DNA from: an uncultured Microbacteriaceae bacterium
Lineage (GTDB): Bacteria > Actinomycetota > Actinomycetes > Actinomycetales > Microbacteriaceae
Assembly: GCA_934661165.1 (NCBI GenBank)
Contig: CAKUJB010000009.1
Coordinates: 1-31,495 of the forward strand
Direction of reading: 5' to 3'
Length of the DNA stretch: 31,495 bases
The translations under genes and the position numbers were made by a program. The notes beneath the pieces were generated by a model, which saw only the letters and a program-made list of their open reading frames with translations, had not been told where the DNA came from and did not search any database. This document shows positions 14,186 to 20,990 of this stretch, piece after piece. Position 1 is the first letter of the stretch; every line of letters starts with the position of its first letter.

Positions 14186-16036
14186 ATGCCACGCGCCACG
14201 ACCCCGCTCATCCCCGCCGCGACGCCCTCCGAGGCGATCCGGAACTTCTGCATCATCGCGCACATCGACCACGGCAAGTCGACGCTCGCCGACCGGATGC
14301 TCGGGGTCACGGGGGTCGTCGCCGATCGGGATATGCGGGCGCAGTATCTCGACCGGATGGACATCGAGCGCGAGCGCGGCATCACGATCAAGTCACAGGC
14401 CGTCCGGATGCCGTGGCAGGTCGGCTCGCAGACCTTCGCGCTCAACATGATCGACACGCCTGGGCACGTCGACTTCACCTACGAGGTGTCGCGCTCGCTC
14501 GCCGCGTGCGAGGGGGCGATCCTCCTCGTCGACGCCGCGCAGGGCATCGAGGCGCAGACGCTCGCGAACCTCTACCTCGCCCTCGAGAACGACCTCACCG
14601 TCATCCCCGTCCTCAACAAGATCGACCTGCCTGCGGCCGACCCGGACAAGTACGCGAAGGAGCTCGCGCAGCTCATCGGCGGCTCGCCCGACGAGGTCCT
14701 CCGAGTGTCGGGCAAGACGGGGGTCGGGGTCGAGGGCCTGCTCGACGAGGTGGTGGCGCGCATTCCTGCGCCCGTCGGCGACGCCGAGGCGCCCGCCCGC
14801 GCCATGATCTTCGACTCCGTCTACGACGCGTATCGCGGCGTCGTCACCTACGTCCGGATGATCGACGGCCGGATGCAGCCGCGGGAGCGGATCCAGATGA
14901 TGTCGAGCGGCGCGGTGCACGAGCTCCTCGAGATCGGCGTCTCGGCGCCAGAGCCGGTGCCGTCCAAGGGGCTCGCCGTCGGCGAGGTCGGCTACCTCAT
15001 CACGGGCGTCAAGGACGTGCGCCAGTCGAAGGTCGGCGACACGATCACGAATGCGCAGAAGCCGGCCGCGGCGGCGCTGCCGGGATACACCGACCCGAAG
15101 CCCATGGTCTTCAGCGGGCTGTACCCGATCGACGGCTCGGACTATCCCGACCTCCGTGAGGCGCTCGACAAGCTCAAGCTCTCCGACGCCTCGCTGCAGT
15201 ACGAACCGGAGACGTCGGTCGCGCTCGGCTTCGGCTTCCGCTGCGGCTTCCTCGGCCTCCTCCACCTCGAGATCATCACCGAGCGGCTGTCTCGCGAGTT
15301 CGGGCTCGACCTCATCACGACCGCGCCGTCGGTCATCTACAACGTGCGGATGGAGGACGGCAAGCAGACCGAGGTGACGAACCCCTCCGAGTTCCCGACC
15401 GGCGGCAAGGTCATGGAGGTCCTCGAGCCCATGGTCCGCGCCGCGATCCTCGCGCCGAAGGACTACGTCGGCACGATCATGGAGCTGTGCCAGCAGCGCC
15501 GCGGCAGCCTCATTGGCATGGAGTACCTCGGGGAGGACCGCGTCGAGATCCGGTACACGATCCCGCTCGGCGAGATCGTCTTCGACTTCTTCGACCAGCT
15601 GAAGTCCCGCACCGCCGGCTACGCGTCGCTCGACTACGAGCCCGCGGGGGAGCAGGCGGCCGACCTCGTCAAGGTCGACATCCTGCTGCAGGGGGAGCAG
15701 GTCGACGCGTTCAGCGCGATCGTGCACCGCGACAAGGCCTACGCCTACGGCACGATGATGACCGAGCGGCTGCGCAAGCTCATCCCGCGCCAGCAGTTCG
15801 AGGTGCCCATCCAGGCCGCGATCGGCGCGCGGGTCATCGCGCGCGAGACCATCCGGGCGATCCGCAAGGACGTCCTCGCCAAGTGCTACGGCGGCGACAT
15901 CAGCCGCAAGCGCAAGCTCCTCGAGAAGCAGAAGGAGGGCAAGAAGCGGATGAAGATGGTCGGTCGCGTCGAGGTCCCCCAGGAGGCGTTCATCGCCGCG
16001 CTGTCCGGCGACGTGGAGAAGAAGGACAAGAAGTAG
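14186..16036 (+). CDS. lepA: Elongation factor 4 (LepA) GTPase
   Basis: A 616-residue ribosome-associated GTPase that acts in translation initiation or back-translocation. G1 is AHIDHGKS (25-32), the switch I region ends with RERGITI (62-68), G3 is DTPGH (90-94) and G4 is NKID (144-147). Domain II, the EF-G-like domains III and V, and the LepA-specific C-terminal domain follow, ending with the conserved run of lysines (RKRKLLEKQKEGKKRMK, then VPQEAFIAAL). I chose ATG 14186 as start (MPRATTPLIP); ATGs at 14171 and 14174 are in the same frame but overlap the promoter-like GGATGAT stretch. The gene is divergent from the hydrolase and 38 bp before the aldo-keto reductase, which has its own -10 box. 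Confidence 0.97.
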   Translation: MPRATTPLIPAATPSEAIRNFCIIAHIDHGKSTLADRMLGVTGVVADRDMRAQYLDRMDIERERGITIKSQAVRMPWQVGSQTFALNMIDTPGHVDFTYEVSRSLAACEGAILLVDAAQGIEAQTLANLYLALENDLTVIPVLNKIDLPAADPDKYAKELAQLIGGSPDEVLRVSGKTGVGVEGLLDEVVARIPAPVGDAEAPARAMIFDSVYDAYRGVVTYVRMIDGRMQPRERIQMMSSGAVHELLEIGVSAPEPVPSKGLAVGEVGYLITGVKDVRQSKVGDTITNAQKPAAAALPGYTDPKPMVFSGLYPIDGSDYPDLREALDKLKLSDASLQYEPETSVALGFGFRCGFLGLLHLEIITERLSREFGLDLITTAPSVIYNVRMEDGKQTEVTNPSEFPTGGKVMEVLEPMVRAAILAPKDYVGTIMELCQQRRGSLIGMEYLGEDRVEIRYTIPLGEIVFDFFDQLKSRTAGYASLDYEPAGEQAADLVKVDILLQGEQVDAFSAIVHRDKAYAYGTMMTERLRKLIPRQQFEVPIQAAIGARVIARETIRAIRKDVLAKCYGGDISRKRKLLEKQKEGKKRMKMVGRVEVPQEAFIAALSGDVEKKDKK

Positions 16037-16062
16037 GCCCTCGCGCCACGCGCATGCCCCGG

Positions 16063-16068
16063 TAGCGT
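16063..16068 (+). promoter_or_regulatory. Aldo-keto reductase gene -10 box (TAGCGT)
   Basis: TAGCGT ends 7 nt before the ATG at 16075. No Shine-Dalgarno is present, so a leaderless transcript is expected. Confidence 0.5.
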
Positions 16069-16074
16069 TGAGCC

Positions 16075-16944
16075 ATGCGCGCCGTGCCGACGATCACGCT
16101 GTCCGGTGGTGTCGAGATCCCGCAGCTCGGGCTCGGTGTCTGGCAGGCGAGCCCGGCTGAGACGGAGTCGGCAGTGCGGTTCGCGATCGCCGAGGCCGGG
16201 TACCGACACATCGACACGGCGGCGGTGTACCGCAACGAGGAGGCCGTCGGCCGCGGCCTCGCCGCGAGCGGCGTGCCGCGCGACGAGGTCTTCGTCACGA
16301 CGAAGCTGTGGAACGCCGATCACGGCGCCGAGCGCGCCGGCAAGGCGCTCGACGCGAGCCTCCGGCGCCTCGGCCTCGAGCACGTCGACCTCTATCTCAT
16401 TCACTGGCCGCTGCAGGACGCGGCGCGGCGGATCGAGACCTGGCTCGCACTCGAGGACGCGCTCGCCGCGGGCAAGACCCGCGCGATCGGCGTATCGAAC
16501 TTCACCGCCGAGCAGCTCGACGAGCTCATCGCGGCCGGGAGCGTTCGTCCGGCGGTGAACCAGATCGAGCTGCACCCGCGGTTCCCGCAGCACGAGCTCC
16601 GCGCATTCGGAATCGAGCACGGCATCGCGATCGAGTCGTGGAGCCCGCTCGGCGGGACCCCGCAGTCCTGGGGCGACAAGCCGAACACGCTGCTCGGCGA
16701 CCCGATCGTCGCCGCGCTCGCGGCGCGTCGCGGGCGCAGCCCCGCGCAGGTGCTCATCCGCTGGCACCTGCAGCACGGCCTCATCGCGATCCCGAAGTCG
16801 GTGCATCCCGAGCGGATCGCGCAGAACATCGACGTGTTCGACTTCGACCTCGACGCCGAGGACCTCGCCGAGCTCGCGTCGCTCGAGACTGGCGAGCGGA
16901 TCGGCGCCGACCCGCGCGAGGCCGACTGGGGCGCGCCGGACTGA
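16075..16944 (+). CDS. Aldo/keto reductase (2,5-diketo-D-gluconate reductase-like)
   Basis: A 289-residue NADPH-dependent carbonyl reductase of the TIM-barrel AKR superfamily, cytoplasmic. The catalytic tetrad is complete: Asp47 (HIDTAAVYRNE), Tyr52, Lys77 (TTKLWN) and His110 (LIHWP). The cofactor site is recognisable in IGVSNF (about 143-148), NQIELHP (about 163-169) and AIPKSVHPERIAQN near residue 240. The pattern fits the AKR5 group, whose members reduce 2,5-diketogluconate or various aldehydes; the natural substrate is not deducible. The start is ATG 16075, 7 nt after a TAGCGT box. It stands alone between lepA and a palindromic intergenic stretch; a weak hairpin (16946-16951 with 16964-16969) follows the stop. 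Confidence 0.92.
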   Translation: MRAVPTITLSGGVEIPQLGLGVWQASPAETESAVRFAIAEAGYRHIDTAAVYRNEEAVGRGLAASGVPRDEVFVTTKLWNADHGAERAGKALDASLRRLGLEHVDLYLIHWPLQDAARRIETWLALEDALAAGKTRAIGVSNFTAEQLDELIAAGSVRPAVNQIELHPRFPQHELRAFGIEHGIAIESWSPLGGTPQSWGDKPNTLLGDPIVAALAARRGRSPAQVLIRWHLQHGLIAIPKSVHPERIAQNIDVFDFDLDAEDLAELASLETGERIGADPREADWGAPD

Positions 16945-16971
16945 CCCCGGCGACGGCCCCGCGGCCGGGCA

Positions 16972-17043
16972 GCGCCGAGTGTGCAGGAAGTCGCTGAACG
17001 TGCACGAAATGGCATGCAAACTCGGCGCAGACATGCACACTCG
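16972..17043. repeat. Imperfect palindromic element with alternative pairings
   Basis: CGAGTGTGCA (16976-16985) is exactly complementary to 17034-17043, and the overlapping GCGCCGAGT (16972-16980) is exactly complementary to 17020-17028, so the left arm can pair with either partner but not both. Four TGCA words start at 16982, 17001, 17015 and 17034, spaced 19, 14 and 19 nt, symmetric about the centre. This fills most of the 188-bp gap before the acyl-CoA dehydrogenase gene. It looks like a REP-type intergenic palindrome. Confidence 0.7.
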
Positions 17044-17119
17044 ACGACTCGCGGCGCCCGCAGGTGCCGCGCGATTGTGGGCGAGCGCCAAGTGGGGCGG
17101 CGTGCTCGGCGGGCCCGGA

Positions 17120-17125
17120 TACAGT
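17120..17125 (+). promoter_or_regulatory. Acyl-CoA dehydrogenase gene -10 box (TACAGT)
   Basis: TACAGT ends 8 nt before the GTG at 17133 with no Shine-Dalgarno between. It lies about 75 bp downstream of the palindromic element. Confidence 0.45.
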
Positions 17126-17132
17126 GTGACGC

Positions 17133-18866
17133 GTGACTGACTATCGCCCGCCCGTCGACGACATCATCTTCTCGCTCAAGGTGGCCGGCTACGACCGCCT
17201 CGCCGAGCTCGAGCAGTACGAGCATGCCGACCTCGAGACCGTCGGCGGTCTCATCGAGGAGGCCGGCGCATTCATGGCCGAGGTCATCGCACCGACGAAC
17301 CGCGAGGGCGACGTCGTCGGCTCGAAGTACGCCGGCGATGGCGTCGTCGTCACCCCGCCGAGCTTCAAGCCCGCGTACGACAAGCTCATGGCCTCCGGCT
17401 GGCTCACCCCGGCGTTCCCGTCGCAGTACGGCGGCGGCGACTTCCCCGCGACCGTCGGCTCCGCGATCCAGGAGCTCGTGCAGTCGTCGAACATGGCGTT
17501 CTCGCTCGGGCCGCTGCTCACCCACGGCTTCGCCGACGCATTCCTCGCGTACGCCTCCGACGAGCTCAAGGACCTCTACCTGCCGAAGATGATCTCCGGC
17601 GAGTGGATGGGCACCATGAACCTCACGGAGCCGCAGGCCGGCACCGACGTCGGCGCCCTCACGACGAAGGCCGTGCCGAACGACGACGGCAGCTGGTCGA
17701 TCACGGGCGGCAAGATCTTCATCACCTGGGGCGAGCACGACCTCACCGACAACATCATCCACCTCGTCCTCGCCCGCACTCCCGGCGCGCCGGCGGGCAC
17801 GAAGGGCATCTCGCTCTTCGTCGTGCCGAAGTTCCTGCCGACGCCGGAGGGCGAGCCGGGCGAGCGCAACCCCGTCAGCGCGGTCGGTATCGAGCACAAG
17901 CTCGGCATCCACGGCTCCCCGACGTGCATCATGCAGTTCGACGGCGCGAAGGGCTGGCTCGTCGGCGACGAGCACAAGGGCATGCGCGCGATGTTCGTCA
18001 TGATGAATGCGGCGCGCCTGTCCGTCGGCATGCAGGGGCTCTCGCAGTCGGTGCGCGCCCACCAGCAGTCGCTCGAGTACGCGAAGAGCCGCGTCCAGGG
18101 CCGCACCGTCACGGGCGAGCCGACGATCATCGGCCACCCGGACGTGCGCCGCATGCTCATGACGCAGCGCGCGACGATCGCGGCACTGCGGCACCTGCTC
18201 CTGCTCAACTCGGTGCACATCGACCTCGCCGAGCAGCACCCGGACGAGGTGGTGCGCACCCGCTCCGAGGAGATGGCGGGCCTGCTCACACCGCTGTGCA
18301 AGTCCTACGGCACCGAGATGGGGCTCGACAACGCCTCGATCAACATCCAGATCCACGGCGGGCACGGCTACATCGAGGAGACCGGCGCGAGCCAGTTCTG
18401 GCGCGACGTGCGCATCACGCTGCTCTACGAGGGCACGAACGGCGTGCAGGCCGCGGACCTCGCCGGCCGCAAGCTCGCCGTGCGTGACGGCCAGTCGTTC
18501 CTCGAGTTCATCGCGGAGATGCGCGAGGTGCTCCCGGAGCTCAAGGCCGCGGGCGAGTCGCAGGCTCGGATCGCGGACGCACTCGCCGCCGCGCTCGGGG
18601 TGCTCGAGCAGACGACGGGCTGGATGCTCAAGACGGGCGCCGCGGGCGACGCGGCGTCGGTCCTCGCTGGCTCCGTCCCGTACCAGCGCATCTGGGCGCT
18701 CAACGTCTGCGCGTGGCTGCTCGCCAAGGCGGCGCTCCGCGACGACGCGCCCGCCGACGCGCTCGCCCTCGCCGAGTTCTACGCCGCGCAGCTGCTGCCG
18801 GAGGTGCACTCGCAGGCCCCGGCCGCGACCGCGGGCGCCGCGCAGCTCTACGCCGTCGAGCTCTAG
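17133..18866 (+). CDS. Acyl-CoA dehydrogenase, large DmdC/AidB-like type
   Basis: A 577-residue FAD enzyme that oxidises acyl-CoA to the 2-enoyl-CoA. It is about 200 residues longer than ordinary acyl-CoA dehydrogenases. N-terminal helical domain to about 155; middle beta domain with MNLTEPQAGTDVGAL (near 165) and ITGGKIFITWGEHD; helical domain with the flavin-site block IHGGHGYIEETGASQFWRD (about 408-426); and the catalytic glutamate in LLYEGTNGVQA (Glu433). The extra C-terminal helical domain (about 450-577) is characteristic of the DmdC/AidB-like branch, which includes 3-methylmercaptopropionyl-CoA dehydrogenases. No dimethylsulfoniopropionate-pathway gene is nearby, so that substrate is not claimed. 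The start is GTG 17133. The hemW start follows 7 bp after the stop, so the two may be co-transcribed. Confidence 0.9.
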   Translation: MTDYRPPVDDIIFSLKVAGYDRLAELEQYEHADLETVGGLIEEAGAFMAEVIAPTNREGDVVGSKYAGDGVVVTPPSFKPAYDKLMASGWLTPAFPSQYGGGDFPATVGSAIQELVQSSNMAFSLGPLLTHGFADAFLAYASDELKDLYLPKMISGEWMGTMNLTEPQAGTDVGALTTKAVPNDDGSWSITGGKIFITWGEHDLTDNIIHLVLARTPGAPAGTKGISLFVVPKFLPTPEGEPGERNPVSAVGIEHKLGIHGSPTCIMQFDGAKGWLVGDEHKGMRAMFVMMNAARLSVGMQGLSQSVRAHQQSLEYAKSRVQGRTVTGEPTIIGHPDVRRMLMTQRATIAALRHLLLLNSVHIDLAEQHPDEVVRTRSEEMAGLLTPLCKSYGTEMGLDNASINIQIHGGHGYIEETGASQFWRDVRITLLYEGTNGVQAADLAGRKLAVRDGQSFLEFIAEMREVLPELKAAGESQARIADALAAALGVLEQTTGWMLKTGAAGDAASVLAGSVPYQRIWALNVCAWLLAKAALRDDAPADALALAEFYAAQLLPEVHSQAPAATAGAAQLYAVEL

Positions 18867-18873
18867 GCGGCCC

Positions 18874-20097
18874 ATGGGGGCCCAGCTGCCGGAGGGCGAG
18901 CCCGCGCCCGCCGACGGCGCGCTCCCCGCGAGCGCCCGCGAGGATGCCGAGGACCGCGCATTCGGCGTCTATCTCCACGTGCCGTTCTGCCGCGTGCGCT
19001 GCGGCTACTGCGACTTCAACACGTACACCTCGACCGAGCTGCTCGGCGCCAGGCAGGAGGACTTCGCAGGTCAGGCGACGCGGGAGGTCGGCTTCGCGCG
19101 CGAGGTGCTCGACCGCGCGGGTCTGCCCGAGCGTCCCGCGACGACGGTGTTCTTCGGCGGCGGCACCCCGACGCTGCTGCCGGCCGATGACCTCGTCGCG
19201 ATGCTCGGGGCGGTGCGGGACGCGTTCGGACTCGCGCCCGGTGCCGAGGTGACGACCGAGGCGAACCCCGACTCCGTGGACGCCGACTCGCTCCGACGCC
19301 TCGCCGACGGCGGCGTCACGCGCGTGTCCTTCGGCATGCAGTCCACCGTCCCGCACGCGCTCGCGACGCTCGACCGCACCCACGACCCCGACCGCGTGCC
19401 GCAGGTCGTCGAGTGGGCGCGCGAGGCGGGTCTCGCGGTGAGCCTCGACCTCATCTACGGCACGCCGGGCGAGTCGCTCGAGGACTGGCAGGCGAGCCTC
19501 GACGCTGCGCTCGCGCTGAATCCCGACCATGTCTCGGCGTACGCCCTCATCGTCGAGGAGGGCACGAAGCTCGCCGCCCGGATCCGACGCGGCGAGCTCG
19601 CCGCGCCCGACGACGACCTCCATGCCGACATGTACGAATGCGCGGACGCGCGCCTCGCGGCGGCCGGCTACGCCTGGTACGAGGTGAGCAACTGGTCGCG
19701 CGATGCCGCGCAGCGCTCGCGCCACAACCTCGCGTACTGGACCGGCGAGGACTGGTGGGGGATCGGGCCTGGCGCGCACAGCCACATCGGCGGCGTGCGC
19801 TGGTGGAACGTCAAGCACCCGAGCGCCTACGGGCGCCGCATCGCCGACGGCGTCTCGCCCGCGCAGGCGCGGGAGCTGCTCGGAGCGGAGGATCGGTATC
19901 GCGAGGACGTGCTGCTGCGCAGCCGCATCGCCGACGGGCTGCCGATCGCCCGCCTCGACGCGCACGGCCGCCGCGCCGTCCCGCAGCTCATCGCGGACGG
20001 CCTCGTCGACGGGGCCGCCGCGATCGCTGGGCGCGTCGTGCCGACCCTGCGGGGCCGGCTCCTCGCGGATGCGGTGGTGCGCGCGCTGCTGGTGTGA
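18874..20097 (+). CDS. hemW: HemW, radical SAM heme chaperone
   Basis: A 407-residue radical SAM protein of the HemN/HemW family. The iron-sulfur motif is CRVRCGYCDF with Cys39, Cys43 and Cys46; VFFGGGTPTLL and TTEANPDS follow as SAM-site motifs, then RVSFGMQS and SLDLIYGTPGES. Members like this, long annotated as oxygen-independent coproporphyrinogen oxidase, are heme-binding chaperones when the N-terminal residues needed by HemN are missing, as here. The first 28 residues are a variable acidic, Pro/Ala-rich leader. The start ATG 18874 is 7 bp after the upstream stop; no clear Shine-Dalgarno is seen. It lies in the region between lepA and hrcA, where actinobacteria usually keep hemW. Confidence 0.93.
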   Translation: MGAQLPEGEPAPADGALPASAREDAEDRAFGVYLHVPFCRVRCGYCDFNTYTSTELLGARQEDFAGQATREVGFAREVLDRAGLPERPATTVFFGGGTPTLLPADDLVAMLGAVRDAFGLAPGAEVTTEANPDSVDADSLRRLADGGVTRVSFGMQSTVPHALATLDRTHDPDRVPQVVEWAREAGLAVSLDLIYGTPGESLEDWQASLDAALALNPDHVSAYALIVEEGTKLAARIRRGELAAPDDDLHADMYECADARLAAAGYAWYEVSNWSRDAAQRSRHNLAYWTGEDWWGIGPGAHSHIGGVRWWNVKHPSAYGRRIADGVSPAQARELLGAEDRYREDVLLRSRIADGLPIARLDAHGRRAVPQLIADGLVDGAAAIAGRVVPTLRGRLLADAVVRALLV

Positions 20098-20150
20098 CAC
20101 GCGCGGGAAGAAAACGTGCGATGTTCCGCCAAATGGCCCCAGGCTGTGAC

Positions 20151-20156
20151 TATCCT
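20151..20156 (+). promoter_or_regulatory. Candidate promoter -10 (TATCCT) of the small membrane protein gene
   Basis: TATCCT lies in the 127-bp gap after hemW and implies a leader of about 60 nt (transcription from about 20163). The leader can form small hairpins: CGGT/ACCG at 20180-20194 and GATC/GATC at 20194-20205. The strong Shine-Dalgarno AAGGAGG at 20206-20212 can itself fold into GGAG-GAA-CTCC. Confidence 0.4.
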
Positions 20157-20224
20157 GAGTCCGTCACCCAAGGGGACAGCGGTCGGGCAAACCGATCGTC
20201 GGATCAAGGAGGAACTCCGAAGCC

Positions 20225-20830
20225 ATGTATTCGTACGATAACGACGCCCTGGCCCTGTTGCTGGTCATGTGGCTCCTGATCTTCCCGATCATCTTCATCG
20301 TCAGCTACGTCATCAGCGCGCTCTTCATCCGCAAGCTCCTGGTGCTCGCGGGCTCGCCGAGCCCGAACCTCGCGTGGATCCCCGTCTTCAACGGCATGCT
20401 CTGGGCGAAGCTCACGGACGTCAGCCCGTGGGTGTACCTCATCGTCGTGCTCGGCTCGGGCATCCTCTCGGGCATCCCGGTGCTCGGCTGGATCATCGCG
20501 CTGCTGCCGGTCATCCTCATGGTGCTCATGATCCTGCGGACGAACCAGAAGCTCGGCAAGGACCCGGTCGGCTGGACCATCTTCGGCGTCCTGCTCTCGC
20601 TCATCTGGATGATCGTCCTGCTCGTGCAGGGCAACAGCCTCACGTGGCGCACCGGCGCCGCGAACGGCGTGCCGGCCCCGTTCTGGCACAAGTGGGGCGC
20701 GTTCTTCCACGACACCACGACGTTCGGCGGCATCCCGCACCAGGGCTACCCGCTGCCGCAGGGCCCCGCCGCCCCGCCGCAGGCCCCGCCCGCCACGCCG
20801 TCGCAGGCGCCGCCGCCGCCGGCCGTCTGA
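20225..20830 (+). CDS. Small multi-pass membrane protein with proline-rich tail (DUF5684-like)
   Basis: A 201-residue protein of unknown function. Hydrophobic segments are at 8-34, 69-85, 87-104 and 117-136. The loop LAWIPVFNGMLWAKL (49-63) and the block LRTNQKLGKDP before the last helix resemble the DUF5684 type of small bacterial membrane proteins, a recognition by pattern only. After the last helix comes a polar region (HKWGAFFHD) and a tail rich in Pro, Ala and Gln (176-200), probably unstructured. The Shine-Dalgarno AAGGAGG at 20206-20212 is strong but 12 nt from the ATG, longer than usual; no closer start codon exists. It has its own promoter and terminator and sits between hemW and hrcA. 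The gene is real on codon use and membrane pattern. Confidence 0.75.
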   Translation: MYSYDNDALALLLVMWLLIFPIIFIVSYVISALFIRKLLVLAGSPSPNLAWIPVFNGMLWAKLTDVSPWVYLIVVLGSGILSGIPVLGWIIALLPVILMVLMILRTNQKLGKDPVGWTIFGVLLSLIWMIVLLVQGNSLTWRTGAANGVPAPFWHKWGAFFHDTTTFGGIPHQGYPLPQGPAAPPQAPPATPSQAPPPPAV

Positions 20831-20845
20831 GTCGACCAGCATTCC

Positions 20846-20879
20846 CGGCAGGGCCTCGCGATCTCGCGGGGCCCTGCCG
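20846..20879 (+). terminator. Strong terminator hairpin before hrcA
   Basis: CGGCAGGGCC (20846-20855) pairs with GGCCCTGCCG (20870-20879), extended inward by the CGCG region to a 4-nt loop, giving about 15 bp in all. It is followed by CATTTCCC. It begins 16 bp after the membrane-protein stop and separates that gene from the heat-shock operon. A GCATTC word abuts its left side (20839-20844) and GAATGCG follows at 20896. Confidence 0.8.
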
Positions 20880-20925
20880 CATTTCCCACGCGCAGGAATG
20901 CGCAGGGTCGCGCAGGCGCGCTTGC

Positions 20926-20931
20926 TAGAGT
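20926..20931 (+). promoter_or_regulatory. hrcA -10 box (TAGAGT)
   Basis: TAGAGT abuts the left arm of the CIRCE element, so bound HrcA would cover the start site near 20938. The leader to the ATG at 20991 is about 53 nt and contains the Shine-Dalgarno GGAAGG. Confidence 0.5.
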
Positions 20932-20957
20932 TGGCAGTCACCGGGCTGGAGTGCCAG
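20931..20957. promoter_or_regulatory. CIRCE operator of the hrcA-dnaJ operon
   Basis: TTGGCAGTC (20931-20939), nine bases, then GAGTGCCAG (20949-20957) has the exact 9-N9-9 form of CIRCE. The right arm fits the consensus well (GAGTGCTAA, with CAG here); the left arm has one central mismatch (AGTC for ACTC). CIRCE is the HrcA binding site, so the operon represses itself and is induced by heat. Confidence 0.8.
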
Positions 20958-20990
20958 TTCGGGTCCCCGGATTCGACGCAGGAAGGCGAC

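Noticed and set aside
14082..14192. Longer N-terminus of the alpha/beta hydrolase
   Set aside because: The extra 37 residues are Arg/Ser-rich without fold features, overlap the lepA start and include the -10 box at 14089-14094.
16946..16969. Terminator directly after the aldo-keto reductase gene
   Set aside because: The 6-bp stem with a 12-nt loop and no T-run is too weak in a GC-rich genome to call.
16982..17037. Four TGCA words as a possible CRISPR-like or iteron array
   Set aside because: Unit length and spacers are not regular beyond the palindromic symmetry, there are no replication or cas genes nearby, and only four short words are present.
20898..20990. Start of hrcA at 20898
   Set aside because: The extra 31 codons would cover the -10 box and CIRCE; homologues begin at the SERGLEVL sequence after ATG 20991, which has a Shine-Dalgarno.
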